DNA from: DATDCY01 sp964513745
GTDB lineage: Bacteria > JAUVQV01 > DATDCY01
Length of the DNA stretch: 39,951 nt
Direction of reading: 5' to 3'
NCBI GenBank assembly: GCA_964513745.1
Contig: CAZEOK010000013.1
Span: forward strand, 1 to 39,951
The translations under genes were made by a program, and so were the position numbers. The notes beneath the pieces are model-generated. The model ran no database searches, had not been told where the DNA came from, and worked only from the letters and a program-made list of their open reading frames with translations. Shown piece after piece: positions 23,332 through 31,514 of the stretch; positions within the stretch are counted from its first letter, which is position 1, and each line of letters begins with the position of its first letter.

Positions 23332-24510
23332 ATGGAAGTGCTGTTCATCACGCACAAGCATCCGCCCGCGGTCGGCGGCATGCAGAAGCAGAGCTTTGAA
23401 CTCGTCTCCGGAGTCTCGAAACGGATTCGAACGCACACCCTGGTGCTCGGCGGCCCGATCGCCCTCGTCGCGGCGGCCCTCACCCTCCGGGCGAGAGTCG
23501 ACAGGATACTCAGGGAAAACCCGGGGATTTCGCTCATCCACCTCAACGACGCGCTGATGGCCTTTATCGCGCTGCCGCTGCTCCGGCGGGCGATGGTCCC
23601 CATTCTCGCGACCATACACGGCCTCGACATCGTGATGCCCGGTCGCTGGTACCAACGCCGTGTGGTCCCGCGCTTCAGGCGGCTCTCCGGCGTGATCGCA
23701 GTCAGCAGCGCGACGGCCCGGGAGTGCCTGGACCGCGGCTTCGGCAAGGAGCAGGTGTTCGTCGTGCCCAACGGTGTCGATCCGGGCCTTGCGGATATCG
23801 CGCCGCAGCCGGCTTTCAGGACGGAGCTGGAGAAGAGGCTCGGGGTTTCGCTGGCAGGCAAGCGCCTGCTCGTCTCCGTGGGCCGGCCGGTCAGGAGGAA
23901 GGGATTTTCCTGGTTCATCAGCGAGGTCGTGCCGCTGCTGGACCACGACGTCGTGTACCTGGTCATCGGCCCGAAGAGCAGACACATCGCGGTCCAAAAG
24001 CGCCTGCTCGATCTGCTGCCAAAGCGCCTCGGGCTCCAGGCGGCCCTGATCCTCGGGCTGCCGGTTGACGAACCGGACGTCCTGGCGGCGCTGGAAAAGC
24101 CGGCGGTCACGGGGAGAGCCTTCTTCCTCGGCAAGCTCCCATTCGCCGAGATGGTGCAGACGTTGAAGGCGGCTGACCTGTTCGTCATGCCGAACATCCG
24201 GTCCGAGGGCGACGCCGAGGGGTTCGGGCTCGTGGCGCTCGAGGCGGCCGCCTGCGGGCTCCCGGTTGTCGCGTCCGGCATCGAAGGGATTACCGACGCC
24301 GTCGTCGACGGCGAGAACGGGTTCCTGCTGCCGCCGCAGGCGCCGCAGGCCTGGCGAGACCGGATTCATGCCCTTCTCGCCGACAAGGAGGCCCTACGCG
24401 CCTTCGGCAGGAGAGCCAGCAGCTACACCCTCAGGAACTTCTCGTGGGAAAAGATGTGCGACGGTTACCTCGCCGTCTTTGCAGAAGTCTGCGCGAGGGC
24501 CTCGAAGTAA
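23332..24510 (+). CDS. GT4 family glycosyltransferase
   Basis: The product is 392 residues, GT-B fold. It starts EVLFITHKHPPAVGGMQKQS after Met, with the nucleotide-sugar retaining-GT4 glycine turn AVGGMQ. The donor-binding domain has LLVSVGRPVRRKGFSWFI and the EX7E motif EGFGLVALE in EAAACGLPVVASGIEG. It transfers a sugar from a nucleotide donor to an unidentified acceptor. Met at 23332 fits the family; Met at 23305 is an alternative, and neither ribosome binding site is strong. Its 3' end overlaps the convergent 24465-25664 gene by 46 bases. Confidence 0.86.
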   Translation: MEVLFITHKHPPAVGGMQKQSFELVSGVSKRIRTHTLVLGGPIALVAAALTLRARVDRILRENPGISLIHLNDALMAFIALPLLRRAMVPILATIHGLDIVMPGRWYQRRVVPRFRRLSGVIAVSSATARECLDRGFGKEQVFVVPNGVDPGLADIAPQPAFRTELEKRLGVSLAGKRLLVSVGRPVRRKGFSWFISEVVPLLDHDVVYLVIGPKSRHIAVQKRLLDLLPKRLGLQAALILGLPVDEPDVLAALEKPAVTGRAFFLGKLPFAEMVQTLKAADLFVMPNIRSEGDAEGFGLVALEAAACGLPVVASGIEGITDAVVDGENGFLLPPQAPQAWRDRIHALLADKEALRAFGRRASSYTLRNFSWEKMCDGYLAVFAEVCARASK

Positions 24511-25664
24511 TAGGTCTCGAGAAGCCGCATCGCCCCGGCCCAGGTGAAGCTCTCGGCGCGCTTGCGCGCGGCCGCACCCATCCGGGCACGGAGTGCCGGG
24601 TCCGCGACCAGCCGGGCAAGCGGGTCAGCGAGCGCGGCGGGCGAGGCGAGAAAGCCGCTCACCCCGTGCTCGACGAGAAAGCTGCTGCCCGTGGCGTTCG
24701 CGCAGACCACGGGCAGGCCGGATGCCATCGCCTCGAGGGTCACGTTGCCGAAGGTCTCGGTCTCGCTCGGGAAGAGGAAGATGTCGGCGGAAGCGTACGC
24801 CCGCGCCAGAGCATCGCCCTCGAGGTGCCCGGTGAAGATCGCCTCGGGGATCTGCGCCGCCAGCCAGTCGCGCTCGGGGCCTTCGCCGACGATCAGCCGG
24901 CGATGCGCGAGCCCACGGCGCGCGAGTTCCCCGGTCGCCGCCGCGAAGGCGTCGAGGCCCTTCTCCTTGACGAGACGGCTGACGAAGGCGACCACCACCT
25001 GCTCGTCCCCGATGCCCAGCTCCCGCCGCCAGGGAAGCGATCGGCGCCTCGGGTCGAATGCCTCGGCGTCGACGCCGCGCGCCCACAGACGCAGGTCTCC
25101 CGTGAAGCCGCGGCCGCGCAGTTCCTCGAGCATCGAGAGTGAAGGGACGTAGACCTGGCTGCAGCGGGCGTAGAAGTGCCGCAGGTAGATCCACAGCAGC
25201 GGTTCGAGCCAGCCGGCCCGGTAATAGCGCAGGTAGGAACTGTAGTGCGTGTGGAAGGAGCTGACTACCGGCAGTCCGCGGCGGCGGCCGTGGCGCAGCG
25301 CGGCGAGCCCGAGGATGTCGGGTGTGGCGATGTGGATCAGGTGCGGCGCAAATGCGTCGACGCGGGACCGGACTGCGGCGGGCAGCCGGGTGCTGAAACG
25401 ATACTCCGGGCGTCCGGGGATCGGCACCGAGGGGACGGGGACGAAGGTGCCCGGCGCCGGCAGGGGCGGTCCCGCGCCGGCAGGGCCGAAGACGAGCACG
25501 CGATGCCCGCGGCGCTCCAGGTGTTCCACGGTGCGGTGCAGCGTGCGTGAAACCCCGTCGACGATGTAATTGTAGTTGCCGGTGAACAGCGCGATGCGCA
25601 GGTTCGTCCCGGAGGAGTCGGGATGCTCGGTCTGGCCGGCGGGCGGGTGAGCGCACGCAATCAC
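24465..25664 (-). CDS. GT4 family glycosyltransferase, mannosyltransferase-like
   Basis: The product is 399 residues from a GTG at 25664; no in-frame ATG precedes the conserved core. It reads RIALFTGNYNYIVDGVSRTL, then GHRVLVFGPAG and HIATPDILGLAAL in the N-terminal Rossmann domain. The C-terminal domain has VVAFVSRLVKEKGLDAFAAA and the EX7E motif ETFGNVTLE in EAMASGLPVVCANATGSS. This most resembles the GDP-mannose-dependent alpha-mannosyltransferase branch of GT4 that acts on glycolipids. The substrate is inferred from similarity only. Confidence 0.85.
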   Translation of the reverse strand: MIACAHPPAGQTEHPDSSGTNLRIALFTGNYNYIVDGVSRTLHRTVEHLERRGHRVLVFGPAGAGPPLPAPGTFVPVPSVPIPGRPEYRFSTRLPAAVRSRVDAFAPHLIHIATPDILGLAALRHGRRRGLPVVSSFHTHYSSYLRYYRAGWLEPLLWIYLRHFYARCSQVYVPSLSMLEELRGRGFTGDLRLWARGVDAEAFDPRRRSLPWRRELGIGDEQVVVAFVSRLVKEKGLDAFAAATGELARRGLAHRRLIVGEGPERDWLAAQIPEAIFTGHLEGDALARAYASADIFLFPSETETFGNVTLEAMASGLPVVCANATGSSFLVEHGVSGFLASPAALADPLARLVADPALRARMGAAARKRAESFTWAGAMRLLETYYFEALAQTSAKTAR

Positions 25665-25852
25665 CGACCCATGCTAGCACGACTCTGGTGGCGGCATGTC
25701 ACTGATTTTACAACCCATTGATATTGCTGGTATCGGCAAACTTGACATCTGGAGGCATCATCGGCACTCTCTTCCCCCTGCAGCCCCGTGGTCAACGGGG
25801 TCCCCGGAGAGGGTGAGACGCGGCGCGGCTGGTGGACAGGAGGCCTTCGAGA

Positions 25853-27874
25853 ATGATGACGTTCAGCGATTTCGAAAAACCGGCGTTCACGAACCTGACG
25901 AGCGCGATCCGCGCCCTGGCGATGGACGCAGTCCAGAAGGCCAACTCGGGCCACCCCGGCATGCCGATGGGGATGGCCGAGATTGCCGAGGTCCTCTGGA
26001 ACCACCACCTGCGCCACAACCCGGCCGACCCCGCCTGGCCCGACCGCGACCGTTTCGTGCTCTCCAACGGCCACGGCTCGATGCTCCTCTATGCGCTGCT
26101 GCACCTGACCGGCTACGACCTGACCATCGACGACCTGAAGGCGTTCCGGCAGCTGCACTCGAAGACCCCCGGGCACCCCGAGGTCGGGGCCACGCCGGGG
26201 GTCGAGACGACGACCGGCCCGCTCGGACAGGGGCTCGCCAACGCGGTCGGCATGGCCATCACCGAGATGGTCCTCGCCCGCACCTTCAACCGTCCCGGGC
26301 ACGAGATTGTGAACCACAACACCTGGGTCTTTCTCGGCGACGGCTGCCTGATGGAGGGGATCAGCCACGAGGTCTGCTCGCTCGCCGGCACCCTCGGCCT
26401 GGGCAAGCTGACCTGCTTCTGGGACGACAACGGCATCTCGATCGACGGCCACGTCACCGGGTGGTTCACCGACGACACGCCCCGGCGTTTCGAGGCCTAC
26501 GGCTGGCACGTGGTGCGCGACGTCGACGGCCACAACCCCGAGGCGATCCACGCGGCAATCCTCGCCGCGAAGGCCGAAGCCGCTCGACCGACCCTGATCT
26601 GCTGCAAGACCGTGATCGGGATGGGCGCGCCGACCAAGGGCGGGACCCACGACGTGCACGGCGCGCCGCTCGGCGAGGCCGAGATCGCCGCGACCCGGCC
26701 GAACATTCATTGGAACTTCCTGCCGTTCGAGATCCCGGACGAGGTATATCGGGGCTGGGACGCGCGGCCGCGCGGCGCGAAGCTGCAAGGCGACTGGCAG
26801 CGGCACTTCGACGCCTACGCCAAGGCGCACCCGGACCTGGCCGCGGAGCTCAAGCGGCGCATGACCGGCGATCTGCCGGCGGGCTGGGCGGCGCACGTGG
26901 AGGCCACCCTCGCCGCGGTCCAGGCGAAGGCCGAGACGATCGCCACGCGCAAGGCCTCCCAGAACTGCATCGAGGCCTACGCGAAAGTGCTGCCCGAACT
27001 GATCGGCGGCTCCGCCGACCTGGCCGGCTCGAACCTCACGCTCTGGTCCGGCTCGCAGGCCGTCACCCGCGACGCGGGTGGCAACTACCTCTACTTCGGC
27101 GTCCGCGAGTTCGGCATGAGCGCGATCTGCAACGGCATCGCGCTGCACGGCGGGCTCATCCCGTACTCGGCGACCTTCCTGATGTTCTCCGAGTACGCGC
27201 GCAACGCACTGCGCATGGCGGCGCTGATGAAGCTGCGGCAGGTCTTCGTCTACACGCACGACTCGATCGGCCTCGGCGAGGACGGGCCGACGCACCAGGC
27301 GGTCGAGCAGGCGGCGACGCTGCGGCTGATCCCGAACATGGACGTCTGGCGCCCCTGTGACACCGTGGAGTCGGCCGTGGCCTGGGCCGCGGCGCTCGAG
27401 CGGCGCACCGGGCCGACCGCGTTGCTCTTCTCCCGGCAGAATCTCCCCTTCCAGAAGCGCGACGCGGCGCGGACGGCGGCGATCCGCCGCGGCGGTTACG
27501 TGCTCTCCGAGGCCGTCGGCGCAGGCATGCGCGCGGTAATCATTGCCACCGGGTCCGAGGTCGCGGTCGCGCTCGCGGCGCAGCAGCAACTCGCGGGGGA
27601 GGGGATCGCGGTGCGCGTGGTCTCGATGCCCTCGACCAGCGTCTTCGACCGCCAGGACAACGCCTGGCGGGACGCGGTGCTGCCGCAGGGCGTGCCGCGC
27701 GTCGCGGTGGAGGCCGGTGTCACGGCCGGCTGGTATCGGTACACCGGCCTCGACGGCGCGGTGGTCGGTCTCGACAGCTTCGGCGAGTCGGCGCCGGCCG
27801 GCGTGCTCTTCAAGCTCTTCGGCATCACGGCCGAGAACGTCGCACGGGCCGTGAAGTCCGTGCTCCGCGCCTAG
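25853..27874 (+). CDS. tkt: Transketolase
   Basis: The product is 673 residues from ATG 25853, with AGGAGG nine bases upstream. It is a thiamine-diphosphate enzyme of the pentose phosphate and Calvin pathways that moves two-carbon units between sugar phosphates. Landmarks are SGHPGMPMGMAEIAEVLW (about 32-49), the ThDP motif FLGDGCLMEGISHEV (about 160-174), THDSIGLGEDGPTHQ (about 470-484) and a complete C-terminal domain. The leader contains a short hairpin CCCCGT/ACGGGG (25784-25800). Aldolase follows 36 bases later, so they form an operon. Confidence 0.96.
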   Translation: MMTFSDFEKPAFTNLTSAIRALAMDAVQKANSGHPGMPMGMAEIAEVLWNHHLRHNPADPAWPDRDRFVLSNGHGSMLLYALLHLTGYDLTIDDLKAFRQLHSKTPGHPEVGATPGVETTTGPLGQGLANAVGMAITEMVLARTFNRPGHEIVNHNTWVFLGDGCLMEGISHEVCSLAGTLGLGKLTCFWDDNGISIDGHVTGWFTDDTPRRFEAYGWHVVRDVDGHNPEAIHAAILAAKAEAARPTLICCKTVIGMGAPTKGGTHDVHGAPLGEAEIAATRPNIHWNFLPFEIPDEVYRGWDARPRGAKLQGDWQRHFDAYAKAHPDLAAELKRRMTGDLPAGWAAHVEATLAAVQAKAETIATRKASQNCIEAYAKVLPELIGGSADLAGSNLTLWSGSQAVTRDAGGNYLYFGVREFGMSAICNGIALHGGLIPYSATFLMFSEYARNALRMAALMKLRQVFVYTHDSIGLGEDGPTHQAVEQAATLRLIPNMDVWRPCDTVESAVAWAAALERRTGPTALLFSRQNLPFQKRDAARTAAIRRGGYVLSEAVGAGMRAVIIATGSEVAVALAAQQQLAGEGIAVRVVSMPSTSVFDRQDNAWRDAVLPQGVPRVAVEAGVTAGWYRYTGLDGAVVGLDSFGESAPAGVLFKLFGITAENVARAVKSVLRA

Positions 27875-27910
27875 GCGCCCTGCGACCGCACGGACGCAAA
27901 GAGGGTAACG

Positions 27911-28975
27911 ATGCCGCTCGTGTCGCTGCGTCAGCTTCTGGACCACGCCGCGGATCACCGCTACGGGATTCCGGCGTTCAACGTGAGCACCCTCGAGCAG
28001 GTCAAGGCGATCATGGGCGCGGCCGAGGAGACCGACTCGCCGGTGATCATGCAGGGCTCCGCGGGCGCCCGCAAATACGCCGGCGAGGCCTACCTGCGGC
28101 ACCTGATCCTTGCCGCGATCGAGGCCCACCCGCGCGTGCCGGTGGTCATGCACCAGGATCACGCCGCGAGCCCCGCCGTCTGCGTCCAGGCCATCCGCTC
28201 GGGCTTCTCGAGCGTGATGATGGACGGCTCGCTGCTGGCGGACGCGAAGACCCCGTCCTCCTACGAGTACAACGCCGAGATCACGCGCCAGGTGGTGGAG
28301 ATGGCGCACGCCGTCGGGGTCTCCGTGGAGGGGGAGCTCGGTGTCCTCGGCTCTCTCGAGACCCTGGCGGGCGCCAAGGAAGACGGGCATGGCGCCGAGG
28401 GGACGATGACGCGCGAGCAGCTGCTGACCGACCCGGCGCAGGCCGCCGACTTCGTCAACAGGACGCACGTCGACGCGCTCGCCATCGCTATCGGGACCTC
28501 GCACGGCGCCTACAAATTCACGCGCAAGCCGGACGGCGAGATCCTCGCGATCTCGCGCGTCAAGGAGATTCACGCCCGCATCCCCAACACGCACCTGGTG
28601 ATGCACGGCTCCAGCTCGGTGCCGCAGGAGTTGCTCGCCGTGATCCGCGAATTCGGCGGCGAGATGCCGGAGACCTGGGGAGTGCCGGTGGAGCAGATCC
28701 AGGAGGGGATTCGTCACGGGGTGCGCAAGGTGAACATCGACACCGACATCAGGCTGGCGATGACCGGCGCGCTCCGTCGCGCCATGGCGAAGAAAAAGGG
28801 CGAGTTCGACCCGCGCAAGTTCCTCAGGGAGGCGCAGCTCGCCGCAAAGGCTCTGTGCAAGGAACGGTACGAGGCCTTCGGGTGCGCCGGGATGGCTCCG
28901 CGCATCAGGGCGGTGCCGCTGGAGGATATGGCCGCCCGCTACTCCGAGCGCGCCTTCGCCCCCGTGGTCCGTTAG
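27911..28975 (+). CDS. fba: Class II fructose-bisphosphate aldolase, Calvin-cycle type
   Basis: The 354-residue product catalyses the reversible cleavage of fructose-1,6-bisphosphate (and, in this subtype, probably sedoheptulose-1,7-bisphosphate). Landmarks are GIPAFNVSTLEQVKAIMGAA, VMHQDHAASPAVC with the Zn ligand His, SVEGELGVLGSLE, AIGTSHGAYKFTRKPDGEIL, LVMHGSSSVPQE and RKVNIDTDIRLAMTGA. This motif set and length match the CbbA-like subtype rather than the shorter Gat/Fba forms. ATG follows GAGGGTAACG. An intrinsic terminator follows the stop codon directly. Confidence 0.96.
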   Translation: MPLVSLRQLLDHAADHRYGIPAFNVSTLEQVKAIMGAAEETDSPVIMQGSAGARKYAGEAYLRHLILAAIEAHPRVPVVMHQDHAASPAVCVQAIRSGFSSVMMDGSLLADAKTPSSYEYNAEITRQVVEMAHAVGVSVEGELGVLGSLETLAGAKEDGHGAEGTMTREQLLTDPAQAADFVNRTHVDALAIAIGTSHGAYKFTRKPDGEILAISRVKEIHARIPNTHLVMHGSSSVPQELLAVIREFGGEMPETWGVPVEQIQEGIRHGVRKVNIDTDIRLAMTGALRRAMAKKKGEFDPRKFLREAQLAAKALCKERYEAFGCAGMAPRIRAVPLEDMAARYSERAFAPVVR

Positions 28976-29000
28976 CCCGCGGCGTCCACGCGGGTCTTTT
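28976..29000 (+). terminator. Intrinsic terminator after aldolase
   Basis: The stem CCCGCG (28976-28981) pairs with CGCGGG (28989-28994) around loop GCGTCCA and is followed by TCTTTTCC. It starts on the base after the aldolase stop codon. The rest of the gap to 29188 shows nothing I can support. Confidence 0.7.
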
Positions 29001-29188
29001 CCGCCCCGGCGGTGTTGCGGGTCGTGCTGCTTGTGCGGCGGGCAGCACGGTCCCGAAAATCCGTTGCAGGATATAAGGATCTTCCCGAACCTGCGGTGTT
29101 GGGGTGCGCTCCCCAGCCTGGCATTAATGATCCCCAGGGAGCAATAAAAGGTTACAGCACTTCAGGTTCCCGGTCTTGGGCCGAAACA

Positions 29189-29216
29189 TTGCATTTCCCA
29201 AGGGAATCGGTACAAT
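29189..29216 (+). promoter_or_regulatory. Promoter with internal palindrome, near-leaderless
   Basis: TTGCAT (29189-29194), a 16-base spacer and TACAAT (29211-29216) lie directly before the ATG at 29226. The spacer contains the inverted repeat TTCCC-AA-GGGAA (29195-29206), a possible operator between the two boxes. Transcription starting about seven bases after the -10 box would leave only a few bases before the start codon, and no ribosome binding site is visible. Confidence 0.5.
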
Positions 29217-29225
29217 TCAGCAGCT

Positions 29226-30455
29226 ATGCCCGACAATAAACCCAAGAAAGTGATTCCTGCGGGGCATGACGTGCTGCCCTTGAAGGCAAAGGCCGTCCGT
29301 TTCCACGAGTCGCGGATGGTCAAGTCGCTGGGGATCTACCCCTATTTCCGCGAGATTTCCTCGGCGCAGGACACGGTAGTCACTATCGACAACCGCCCGG
29401 TGCTGATGTTCGGGTCGAACAGCTATCTCGGCCTGACGAACCACCCCGAGATCAAGAAGGCGGCCATCGACGCCATCGAGCACTACGGGACAGGGTGCTC
29501 CGGCTCGCGTTTTCTCAACGGGAGCCTCGACATCCACCGCAAACTCGAGGAGGAGTTGGCCGAACTCGTCGGCCTGCAGTCCGCCGTCGTCTTCTCCACC
29601 GGGTTCCAGGCCAACCTCGGCGCCATCTCGACCATGGTCGACCGCGGCGAGTACGTGATCACCGACCGCATGGACCATGCGAGCATCATCGACGGCTGCC
29701 GGCTGAGTTTCGGCAGGAAGCTCAAGTTCATTCACAACGACGTCGAAGACCTCGAGCGGGTGCTGCGCACCCTGCCGCCGGAGAGCGGCAAGCTGGTCGT
29801 CGTGGACGGGGTCTACAGCATGGAGGGCGACATCGCAGCGCTGCCCCAGATCGCCAAGCTCTGCGAGCGTCACCGGGCTGCGCTGATGGTGGACGACGCC
29901 CACGGCATCGGCGTGATGGGCCGGTTCGGCGCCGGCACCGTCAACCATTTCGCTCTCGAGAAGAAGGTCTCCGTCATCATGGGGACGTTCAGCAAGTCGC
30001 TGGCATCCCTCGGCGGCTTCATTGCCGCCGACGACGACACCATCGAATACCTCAAGCACCGCGCGCGGGCACTGATCTTCAGTGCCAGCATGCCGCCCTC
30101 GAACGTCGAGGCCGTGCGGGCGGCGCTGCGGATCATGAAGCGCGAACCCGAGCGCATCGCCCGGCTTTGGGAGAACTCGACCCGGATGCGGGACGGACTG
30201 CGGGCCATCGGCTACGATACCGGCCTCTCGGAGACCCCGATCATCCCGGTGCGGGTGGGTGACAGCCTGACTGCCTTCAAGATGTGCAAGGAGCTGCAGA
30301 ACGAAGGCGTGTTCGTCAACCCTGTGGTGGCGCCCGCCGTCCCCGAGGGTGACTGCATCCTGCGCGTGAGCCTGATGGCCACGCACACTCCGGAGCAGGT
30401 GGATGTCGCGCTCGGGAAGCTGGAGCAGGTCGGCCGCGCGCTCCACGTTGTCTAG
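29226..30455 (+). CDS. spt: Serine palmitoyltransferase-like alpha-oxoamine synthase
   Basis: The 409-residue product is a fold-type I PLP enzyme of the alpha-oxoamine synthase family. LGIYPYFREISSAQDTVVTI and VLMFGSNSYLGLTNHPEIKK open the enzyme; TGCSGSRFLNGSLDIH and DHASIIDGCRLSFGRKLKFI follow. The PLP lysine is K257 in GTFSKSLASLGGFIA. This wording is much closer to Bacteroides-type serine palmitoyltransferase, as I remember it, than to BioF or Kbl. It would condense serine with an acyl thioester to 3-ketosphinganine, the first step of sphingolipid synthesis. The CerR-like gene downstream supports that. BioF activity cannot be excluded from sequence alone. Confidence 0.87.
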   Translation: MPDNKPKKVIPAGHDVLPLKAKAVRFHESRMVKSLGIYPYFREISSAQDTVVTIDNRPVLMFGSNSYLGLTNHPEIKKAAIDAIEHYGTGCSGSRFLNGSLDIHRKLEEELAELVGLQSAVVFSTGFQANLGAISTMVDRGEYVITDRMDHASIIDGCRLSFGRKLKFIHNDVEDLERVLRTLPPESGKLVVVDGVYSMEGDIAALPQIAKLCERHRAALMVDDAHGIGVMGRFGAGTVNHFALEKKVSVIMGTFSKSLASLGGFIAADDDTIEYLKHRARALIFSASMPPSNVEAVRAALRIMKREPERIARLWENSTRMRDGLRAIGYDTGLSETPIIPVRVGDSLTAFKMCKELQNEGVFVNPVVAPAVPEGDCILRVSLMATHTPEQVDVALGKLEQVGRALHVV

Positions 30456-30536
30456 CCGGTCCCTGAATAATACACAGCCGCGTTCACGTCACCGCCCCGC
30501 CACCGCTCTTGAAACGGTGGGCGCCCGGAGTCTGCG

Positions 30537-31514
30537 ATGACCGTTGCCGTCACCGGTGCCAGCGGCTTCATCGGGCGCGCGCTCGCGCTGCGGCTGGCTG
30601 CCTACGGCACGCCGGTGCTCGCCTTGGTGCGCGACACCGCCCGCGCGGGCGAACTCGCTGCGACGGCGGGGATCGAGATTGTCCGCGGTGATGTTCGCGA
30701 CCGCCGTGCGCTGGGCGACCTGGTCGGCCGGGCCGACATCCTCTATCATCTTGCCGGCCTGACGAGCGCCCGCAGTCGCACCGAATTCATTGCCGTCAAC
30801 GCGGAGGCAACCGGCGCGCTCGCAGCCGCGGCAGCTGCCGCCCCGCGTCCGCCGAAGATCGTCCTCGTCAGCACGCTCGCAGTTGCCGGGCCGCGCACGG
30901 CTGCGCGGCCTGCGCGCGAGGACGACCTGCCGGCGCCGCTGAGCGCCTACGGTGAAAGCAAGCTGCTCGGCGAGCAGGCGCTGCGACGGGACGGGGCTGG
31001 GGTGCGCTGGACCATCGTGCGGCCCCCCTGGGTCTACGGCCCGGGCGACCGGGCGACCCTTGCGCTCTTTCGGCTGGCGTCTCGCGGTTTTTTCCCAAAC
31101 GTCCGCGGGGGGTGCATGCAGATCTCGCTGGTGCACGTGCACGATCTTGTTGAAGCCCTGGTGCTCGCCGGGGAATCGGCGGCCGCGGACGGACGCGTCT
31201 ACTATGCCACGGACGGTGCGGTGCACACCCTCGCCCGGCTCGGGAAGACGCTGCTTGCGGCGTGCGGCGGCGGCCGCATCCTGCCGGTGCCCGGGTTTGC
31301 CTTCCGTCTCGCGGGGCTCGCCGGGGAGGCGGCGGCGTGGCTGACGGGCCGTGCCCCCCTGCTCGGACGGGACAAGGCCTGCGAGGGGCTCCAGCAGGGG
31401 TGGGTCTGCGACGACGCGCGCATCCGCGGCGAACTCGGCTACCGCTCCCGCGTCGGCCTCGAGGAGGGTGTCATCGAAACGCTGGCGTGGTATCGTCATC
31501 AGGGATGGGTGTGA
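30537..31514 (+). CDS. NAD-dependent epimerase/dehydratase family, CerR-like
   Basis: The product is 325 residues, an extended short-chain dehydrogenase. The dinucleotide motif is TGASGFIGRAL (6-16), and the active-site pair is Tyr138 and Lys142 in AYGESKLLGEQAL. RPPWVYGPGDRATLALFRLA and the C-terminal WVCDDARIRGELGYRSRVGL are also seen in CerR, the reductase that completes bacterial ceramide synthesis in Caulobacter. Its position right after the Spt-like gene points to reduction of a 3-keto sphingolipid intermediate. The alternative is a hopanoid-type HpnA sugar epimerase, but no hopanoid gene is present. A small hairpin CCACCG/CGGTGG (30500-30520) precedes the start. Confidence 0.8.
   Translation: MTVAVTGASGFIGRALALRLAAYGTPVLALVRDTARAGELAATAGIEIVRGDVRDRRALGDLVGRADILYHLAGLTSARSRTEFIAVNAEATGALAAAAAAAPRPPKIVLVSTLAVAGPRTAARPAREDDLPAPLSAYGESKLLGEQALRRDGAGVRWTIVRPPWVYGPGDRATLALFRLASRGFFPNVRGGCMQISLVHVHDLVEALVLAGESAAADGRVYYATDGAVHTLARLGKTLLAACGGGRILPVPGFAFRLAGLAGEAAAWLTGRAPLLGRDKACEGLQQGWVCDDARIRGELGYRSRVGLEEGVIETLAWYRHQGWV

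Noticed and set aside
25661..28717. A 1018-codon minus-strand ORF opposite the transketolase and aldolase genes
   Set aside because: It is antisense to two clearly identified enzymes, and its Arg/Asp/His/Val-rich translation has no family features; high GC at third codon positions keeps the opposite frame open.
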